Source: UBA8687 sp964564655 (lineage in GTDB: Bacteria > Nitrospinota > Nitrospinia > Nitrospinales > VA-1). Taken from it: a stretch of 46,422 bases of DNA. The stretch is from the NCBI GenBank assembly GCA_964564655.1, contig CAZMBO010000007.1:1-46422 (forward strand). The letters are read 5' to 3'. Under the pieces are notes generated by a model. It did no database searches. It worked only from the letters and a program-made list of their open reading frames with translations, and had not been told where the DNA came from. The translations under genes and the position numbers were made by a program. This document shows positions 41,932 to 46,422 of the stretch, one piece after another; positions within the stretch are counted from its first letter, which is position 1, and the number at the start of each line of letters is the position of its first letter.

Positions 41932-42513
41932 TTAAATAGGTTTGGATTTTGTAGCACTGGCTTCCTGTGTAATAAAATAATTTTCTCGGTAAAAGATCAA
42001 CTCTTGCAGGGATTCCCGTATGTCTATCATTGCAGCATGTTCCTGACTTTTTTTAGGAAATTTGGGGCCGGTTGGATACCAACGAGTTACCAGCTCTTTA
42101 ATGGATGTTACATCAATGCTACGGTAATGAAAATATTCATGCATTTCGCGCATATATTTATGCAGAAATTTTCGGTCTTGATGAATCGAGTTTCCGCATA
42201 AAGGGGAAGTGCCCTTCGGACAATACTTTTTAATAAAAGCCAATGTCCTTTTTTCTGCCTCAGCTTCGCTGATCATCGATTCCTGCACCCTTTTAACCAG
42301 GCCGGAGGCAGTATGGTGTTTAGTATTCCATTCGTCCATCTGTTCGAGTATTTCATCGCGCTGGTGGATAGCAATGCAAGGCCCTTCCTCTAAAACATTC
42401 AATTCGCTGTCTGTAATAAGAGTGGCTATTTCTATTAGGACTTCTTTTTCTACCTCGAGGCCGGTCATTTCGCAGTCCATCCAAACGAGATTATATTTTG
42501 ATTTTTTCCCCAT
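41932..42513 (-). CDS. orn: Oligoribonuclease
   Basis: The protein has 193 residues, a DEDDh-type 3'-5' exonuclease that degrades RNA dinucleotides, the last step of RNA turnover and of c-di-GMP removal. The acidic residues lie in LVWMDCEMTGLE (first D and E), GNSIHQDRKFLHKYMREM (third) and SQEHAAMIDIRESL (His and last Asp). The downstream small Cys-rich gene starts 8 bases later. Confidence 0.94.
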   Translation of the reverse strand: MGKKSKYNLVWMDCEMTGLEVEKEVLIEIATLITDSELNVLEEGPCIAIHQRDEILEQMDEWNTKHHTASGLVKRVQESMISEAEAEKRTLAFIKKYCPKGTSPLCGNSIHQDRKFLHKYMREMHEYFHYRSIDVTSIKELVTRWYPTGPKFPKKSQEHAAMIDIRESLQELIFYRENYFITQEASATKSKPI

Positions 42514-42792
42514 TCTTTTCTTTTTATCAGGAACCCTTCTCTAAAGGAGGGCAAGTATGAAGTAAATTCTATATTTAGTCTATTAGGGCAATTAAATTAA
42601 ATCTTAGATCCAAAAAAACCCCAATGTAACACTCTTTTTTATTTCAATGAGTTTCAGATTGTATCTTAAATGGCCTAAAATATGAACCTTTGTTTAGCCT
42701 AGTTTCTTGTAGTTTTTATCCAATCAAAAAAGTTAACTAATTTAATAATAATTTCTTATTTTTGTATTTGATTGCTCGGTTTTGAGTCGTAG
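42514..42792. other. AT-rich intergenic region, no gene seen
   Basis: These 279 bases lie between the orn start and the terminator at 42793. No coding frame with a ribosome site, tRNA or repeat is seen. It must hold the promoter of orn (minus), but I cannot pick a convincing one from the many AT-rich candidates. Confidence 0.4.
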
Positions 42793-42835
42793 AAAAAAAG
42801 GGGGAACAGACAGGATTAAAACTGTCCGTTCCCCC
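42793..42835 (-). terminator. Strong terminator of glnD-TPR transcript
   Basis: GGGGGAACAGACAG (42800-42813) pairs with CTGTCCGTTCCCCC (42822-42835) with one mismatch and an 8-base loop. On the minus strand seven T follow (42799-42793). It ends the glnD-TPR transcript, whose last gene is cut by the N gap. Confidence 0.88.
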
Positions 42836-42937
42836 GTTGGGAGGATATGGGGGAAAAATTCGGCCTTGGAACCAAATCTGTACCCCCAGAAAGGAGGAGA
42901 AAAAGTACTATACGGAGTGTATAAAACTAAAATTAAA

Positions 42938-43037
42938 NNNNNNNNNNNNNNNNNNNNNNNNNNNNNNNNNNNNNNNNNNNNNNNNNNNNNNNNNNNNNNN
43001 NNNNNNNNNNNNNNNNNNNNNNNNNNNNNNNNNNNNN
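42938..43037. other. Assembly gap, 100 N
   Basis: The gap removes the 3' end of the TPR gene. No flank overlap is seen. About 100 bases remain between the gap and the terminator, and they show no clear reading frame of their own. Confidence 0.95.
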
Positions 43038-43591
43038 CTTATTGCCAGACGGCAATCCCGGTACCAGGAAATATTTTTGTTTGCCTTAAAATTTTTCATG
43101 GCATCCTTCAATTCCTCAATAGCCAGATCTGGTTTTTCATCTCCATAATAAGCGAAGGCCAGGCCCACTCTCCCCAATCCTTCTTCTGGTTTGAGTTTAA
43201 TAGTTTTTTTGAAAGCGGATATGGCCTGAGGGTATTTTTTAATAGCACCAGAAGTGTTGGCAAAACTGAACCAAGACTCGTATTGCTGCGGATGGCTTTC
43301 TGTAAGATTCTGGGAAACTTCAACGGCTCGATTAAGGTTGCCCAGTTTAGTATTGGTCCCTGAGATTTTCAGTCCAGCAAAAAGCCTGATATTTGGTGGA
43401 GAGTCTATCAGCAACTTTTCCCAGTATTCAATCGCCTCTTCATAAAAACCATCTTTGTCGAGTTCAAGGGCTTCTTTGAGAGAGGTCTTGTACGTATCAG
43501 CTTTAGAATAAGTAGAAAATGCCATGCTGATCATTACAGAAAAAATTAGCAATTGAACTATTCTAAATGGTTGTTGTTTTTTAACTTTCAT
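43038..43591 (-). CDS. Exported TPR protein, 3' end in gap
   Basis: About 184 residues are visible from the ATG at 43591. A TTG at 43603 would add four. A signal peptide (hydrophobic IVQLLIFSVMISMAFSTYSKA) is followed by at least four tetratricopeptide-like units, including AIEYWEKLLIDSPPN, AVEVSQNLTESHP, AISAFKKTIKLKPEEG and IEELKDAMKNFKANKN. It is probably periplasmic and acts as a protein-binding scaffold. It begins 16 bases after the glnD stop on the same strand, so the two are co-transcribed. There is no clear ribosome site, which fits coupling to glnD. Partners are unknown. Confidence 0.8.
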
Positions 43592-43606
43592 AATTAAGAT
43601 CAATAA

Positions 43607-46318
43607 TTAATTTTTTGTTTCTTCAGATAAAAAGGTGGATTCTCCTTTAAGTAGTGGAGTTAGAGCTTTGGTGAATGTTTCTATGAAATGATCCTGATGA
43701 TTCATTATTTCAGCCACATCATTTGGGCGTAAATAAAATACATTTGAAGCTGTTCCTTGATGTGTATGCAGAACTGCTTTCTGGCATTCCATATTGGCAT
43801 CAGATAAGACCTTTGCTTCCATCATAAATGTTCCGGGTAGATTATGGGTAGCAAGTTTTACGGAACGCCCAATTGTTTTCATTTTTAATTTAAAATTTTG
43901 GAAACATGATCTTTCTATTTTATTTCCAAATTTTCTACCGTTAAAAATGGTTGGTAGGGTCTCCTTTTCAATAAATATGCGATGCAGATCCTTCTGAATC
44001 CGTTCTTGTATAAAAAAGAAATCGTCATAGTCGATAGGGTCACCTGAAGTATTGATTACCTTAAAGACATCAAATACCTTGTCATTCATCGTCTGAATAT
44101 TGGCTTGTACTATATCAAGTTGATTGAAGGCAAGAACTGCTGACACTTTATGCAGAAATCCTTGGGTATCTTGAGAGCAAACGATCAAATCTGAGGGTTG
44201 CCCTGGATTAAACAACATTTCTGCCATAAACGGTTTTTTGGACTGACTGAACTTGTAATAAAACTCCAACTGTGATTGCAACTCGCGAGGTAACCGAACC
44301 ATTTTTAAAAACTCTAGTTTGATGGCATTGGGAACGCTTTCACGCTTTTTATGGTGGAGGGTATATTGATAGAACAGTTTCAACTGTTCTATTTGTGTGC
44401 GCGACATATCCATTTTGGTTCCACCCCGATCTGCATAAGTAAGCAGGACCAGCATTTTAAGTCTTTCCTTATCATGGTTGACCAAATCAATTACCATATC
44501 ATAGGTGTCATCTGCTTCCGGATCTAGCAACATCAGGTCATAAAGAGTCAGATGTTTTTCGACAAGAAAAGCAACATCCTCTACTCTTTTGGGTTTGTTG
44601 CCATAGCCGAGGTTTTTCAAGATTTTGGGAATCAATTGAGCCCCTACCAGTTCTTCATTTTGTTGCCCAACCTTGACACCCTTGCCGATATCGTGAAGTA
44701 GAACAGCAAGTTTGAGAGCGGTTTTATCTCTCTGCGAATGGTAGATTTCTGCAAGAAAGGGATCGGCAGTTTCCCTAAATTCCAGTCTGTTCAAGACATC
44801 TAAAGCTGAAAGGATGTGAACATCGGTAGGAAATTTGTGGACGTAGATGTCTTGGAGCAGACCACGAAGGTTTTTAAACTCAGGAATTAAAAAGTTTTCC
44901 AGGATTCCAAATTCATGCAAAAGGCGAAGGGCTTTTGAAAAAAATTTTCCTCGAATAATGCGTTGAAAGCAATTTTCGATTTCTAAATGGGAAGCATCGT
45001 CTATGAAAATGGGATAGGTTTGATCAACATGCTGCTCGATGGCCCGAACCACTTCATAGGAAAGAGAATAACCTCTTTCTGCAACCCATATAAAGACTTT
45101 AAAAAACCAGAAAGGATTGTTGGAAAATAAAACCTCCGGTTCTTTATCAAAAAAAATCTGTTTCTGAGTATTTAATGAGAAAAATTCAGAAAGATTCTTT
45201 TGCTTTTTGGTATTAGCGGCCATACTTTCCGAATAAAGGTTTCGGCTAAATCTTTTAAGCGGATAAACGGCTTCAAAAAAATATTTCTGAAAAAATTCCT
45301 TTACTTCATAGCCCATTGACTTTGCTATTTTTTCCCTTACTTCATAGCTCATCACATCCTTATGCGCTCCCTGTTGAATCATGTGTAAAAGAAGCCGTAC
45401 CTTAGAGAGAAAGTTGAGCCCTTTTTTCATGTTTTTGAAGGCGAGCGGGCTTATTAGGTTCTTAGCGTATAAGTCGTTTAATAGTTCGTACTGGTTGGTT
45501 TTTTCAATTTTTTTAATTATTCGGATGGAAGCTAAAGCCCAGTATAATCTCTGCAACTCTTCTTTTATATCGGGCTCCTGGTTGAAAACGGTATTCTGAA
45601 CTTCATAATAACCACCGTGACTTAAGCAGTGTTTGGTAATTTCATCCTGATTCAGAAGACTTGTAGTTTTAATTGAGGCTGTGAATTCCTTATAGGCATG
45701 ATTATTTCCAGTGACAAAGCGGTGTTCGAGCAGGGAAATAAACTGCGTTATGCTCTCCTGGTTAAGCTCTTTGTCAAAAGATTCGTTTTCGGTGTAACAG
45801 GAGTTTCTTGAAACAGGAAAAAAATCCTGATGGATAAAAAGATATTCGAAGTGAAGGGTGATTTGCTTTCCCCATTTTTTTTTCTCGTCATCTAACGAAG
45901 CCTCAGAGATAATTTGGATATCTACATCCGACCGAAAATACATTTCCTCTCGCCCATAACCCCCACGAGCTAGAATGAAGAGCGGAGCAGTTTCCTGAGT
46001 TAAACTCTGATTGTTTTGTTGATTGAAAAACCATATTGCCGAGGCGAAAGCTGCTTGTACAATCGTGTCGACCAATGCCGTTTGTTTGAGCAGGATAAGA
46101 TGAGAGTTGTCTGATTTAAGGCATTCTTTTTTAAGAAGCTCAGTTTCATTGTAAACAAACTCCAAGGCCCGATCTTTGAAATCCAAATAATATATTTGCG
46201 GGTTTATTTCGGCTTGATCAGAAAATATTTTCGATTGGTCAAGAATGAAAATTTTTTCCCGCAGTTTTTGCCGATATAATTCGGAAAGATTGCGATTGGC
46301 TAAATAGAGTTCATTCAT
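43607..46318 (-). CDS. glnD: PII uridylyltransferase/uridylyl-removing enzyme (GlnD)
   Basis: The protein has 903 residues, the usual length for the GlnD family. The nucleotidyltransferase domain has GGYGREEMYFRSDVD (about 119-133, with acidic D131 and D133). The HD phosphohydrolase domain has H501 and LLHDIGKG (HD at 542-543). Two C-terminal ACT domains (opening DLIVCSQDTQGFLHKVSAV and GTFMMEAKVLSDANM) sense glutamine. GlnD uridylylates PII when nitrogen is scarce and removes UMP when glutamine is high, linking nitrogen status to assimilation. The gene is complete, with only 104 bases of upstream sequence. No promoter is clear, and a TPR gene follows. Confidence 0.93.
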   Translation of the reverse strand: MNELYLANRNLSELYRQKLREKIFILDQSKIFSDQAEINPQIYYLDFKDRALEFVYNETELLKKECLKSDNSHLILLKQTALVDTIVQAAFASAIWFFNQQNNQSLTQETAPLFILARGGYGREEMYFRSDVDIQIISEASLDDEKKKWGKQITLHFEYLFIHQDFFPVSRNSCYTENESFDKELNQESITQFISLLEHRFVTGNNHAYKEFTASIKTTSLLNQDEITKHCLSHGGYYEVQNTVFNQEPDIKEELQRLYWALASIRIIKKIEKTNQYELLNDLYAKNLISPLAFKNMKKGLNFLSKVRLLLHMIQQGAHKDVMSYEVREKIAKSMGYEVKEFFQKYFFEAVYPLKRFSRNLYSESMAANTKKQKNLSEFFSLNTQKQIFFDKEPEVLFSNNPFWFFKVFIWVAERGYSLSYEVVRAIEQHVDQTYPIFIDDASHLEIENCFQRIIRGKFFSKALRLLHEFGILENFLIPEFKNLRGLLQDIYVHKFPTDVHILSALDVLNRLEFRETADPFLAEIYHSQRDKTALKLAVLLHDIGKGVKVGQQNEELVGAQLIPKILKNLGYGNKPKRVEDVAFLVEKHLTLYDLMLLDPEADDTYDMVIDLVNHDKERLKMLVLLTYADRGGTKMDMSRTQIEQLKLFYQYTLHHKKRESVPNAIKLEFLKMVRLPRELQSQLEFYYKFSQSKKPFMAEMLFNPGQPSDLIVCSQDTQGFLHKVSAVLAFNQLDIVQANIQTMNDKVFDVFKVINTSGDPIDYDDFFFIQERIQKDLHRIFIEKETLPTIFNGRKFGNKIERSCFQNFKLKMKTIGRSVKLATHNLPGTFMMEAKVLSDANMECQKAVLHTHQGTASNVFYLRPNDVAEIMNHQDHFIETFTKALTPLLKGESTFLSEETKN

Positions 46319-46422
46319 TCTGGGCTCTAGGCAAAGTGCGAAGCAGTTGAATCGTGCCCCGGAAATAATAATAACCAGATTTAGAATAAACCCAAAAGCT
46401 TAGAAATTCAAGAGGTTAGGAG

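Noticed and set aside
42782..43363. 193-residue plus-strand frame across an N gap
   Set aside because: It runs through 100 N and is antisense to the TPR gene. Its start overlaps the strong terminator hairpin.
1..46422. Search by eye for CRISPR arrays, IS ends, integrases, phage genes, tRNA and rRNA
   Set aside because: No regularly spaced repeats, transposase or integrase motifs, or RNA-gene arms were found. The only long exact repeats are the duplicated contig ends at two N gaps.

Overview
The window looks like a scaffold from an AT-rich, marine-type, autotrophic, aerobic bacterium, most probably a relative of Nitrospina (Nitrospinota). This rests on a combination of genes. There is a secreted di-haem cytochrome c fused to an ethylbenzene-dehydrogenase-gamma-type haem b domain, the architecture of candidate nitrite oxidoreductase gamma subunits (NxrC). 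There is a five-gene 2-oxoacid:ferredoxin oxidoreductase operon of the kind used in the reverse TCA cycle of Hydrogenobacter, Nitrospira and Nitrospina. There is also a sodium-pump oxaloacetate decarboxylase and an oxygen-dependent protoporphyrinogen oxidase. No 16S rRNA or other marker proves the taxonomy, so it is an inference. Seven runs of exactly 100 N interrupt the sequence. Two of them are flanked by the same 46 or 55 bases on both sides, so those contigs really overlap and the gaps are artefacts. Three gaps leave genes incomplete (acyP/chaN, mltA/rnhA, a TPR gene) and one falls inside the cytochrome gene.

Layout. 1-2.2 kb: the end of an unknown gene, a leucine-rich-repeat protein and a stand-alone nuoB. 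2.4-6.2 kb (minus): a DUF1566-type exported protein, the NxrC-like cytochrome, and an exported protein with both CxxCH and HExxH motifs. 6.2-11.4 kb (minus): a probable operon nfuA, a short amidase-like protein, hemG/hemY, a FIST-domain sensor, a small Nfu-N protein and an RNase Z-like hydrolase. It ends at a strong hairpin terminator, and a 50-residue membrane ORF lies antisense to its 3' end. 11.6-15.1 kb: a TPR protein, a small unknown, acyP, chaN, rpsU and rlmB. 15.3-19.2 kb: a 1280-residue AsmA/YhdP-like envelope protein. 19.2-22.5 kb (minus): oadA-oadB-oadG. 22.7-27.5 kb (minus): trkA-trkH and hflK-hflC.

27.9-32.2 kb: two unknown genes, pcm, mltA and rnhA. 32.3-37.1 kb: a ferritin-like di-iron protein, then the korE-like/korA/korB/korG/korD operon with a near-consensus promoter and a textbook terminator. 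37.2-39.4 kb: a zinc-ribbon protein, then an LMW-phosphatase/fructosamine-kinase pair with overlapping stop and start codons. 39.5-41.5 kb: purB-purC. 41.6-46.4 kb (minus): glnD and a TPR gene sharing one terminator, then orn and a Cys-rich exported peptide.

How it fits together: the cytochrome would serve nitrite-driven respiration, the Kor operon reductive carboxylation, and OadABG the interconversion of pyruvate and oxaloacetate with Na+ transport. NfuA, HemG, the di-iron protein and the deglycation and isoaspartate repair enzymes look like housekeeping for an Fe-S- and haem-rich metabolism living in oxygen. No CRISPR array, tRNA, rRNA, IS element, prophage or integrase is visible.
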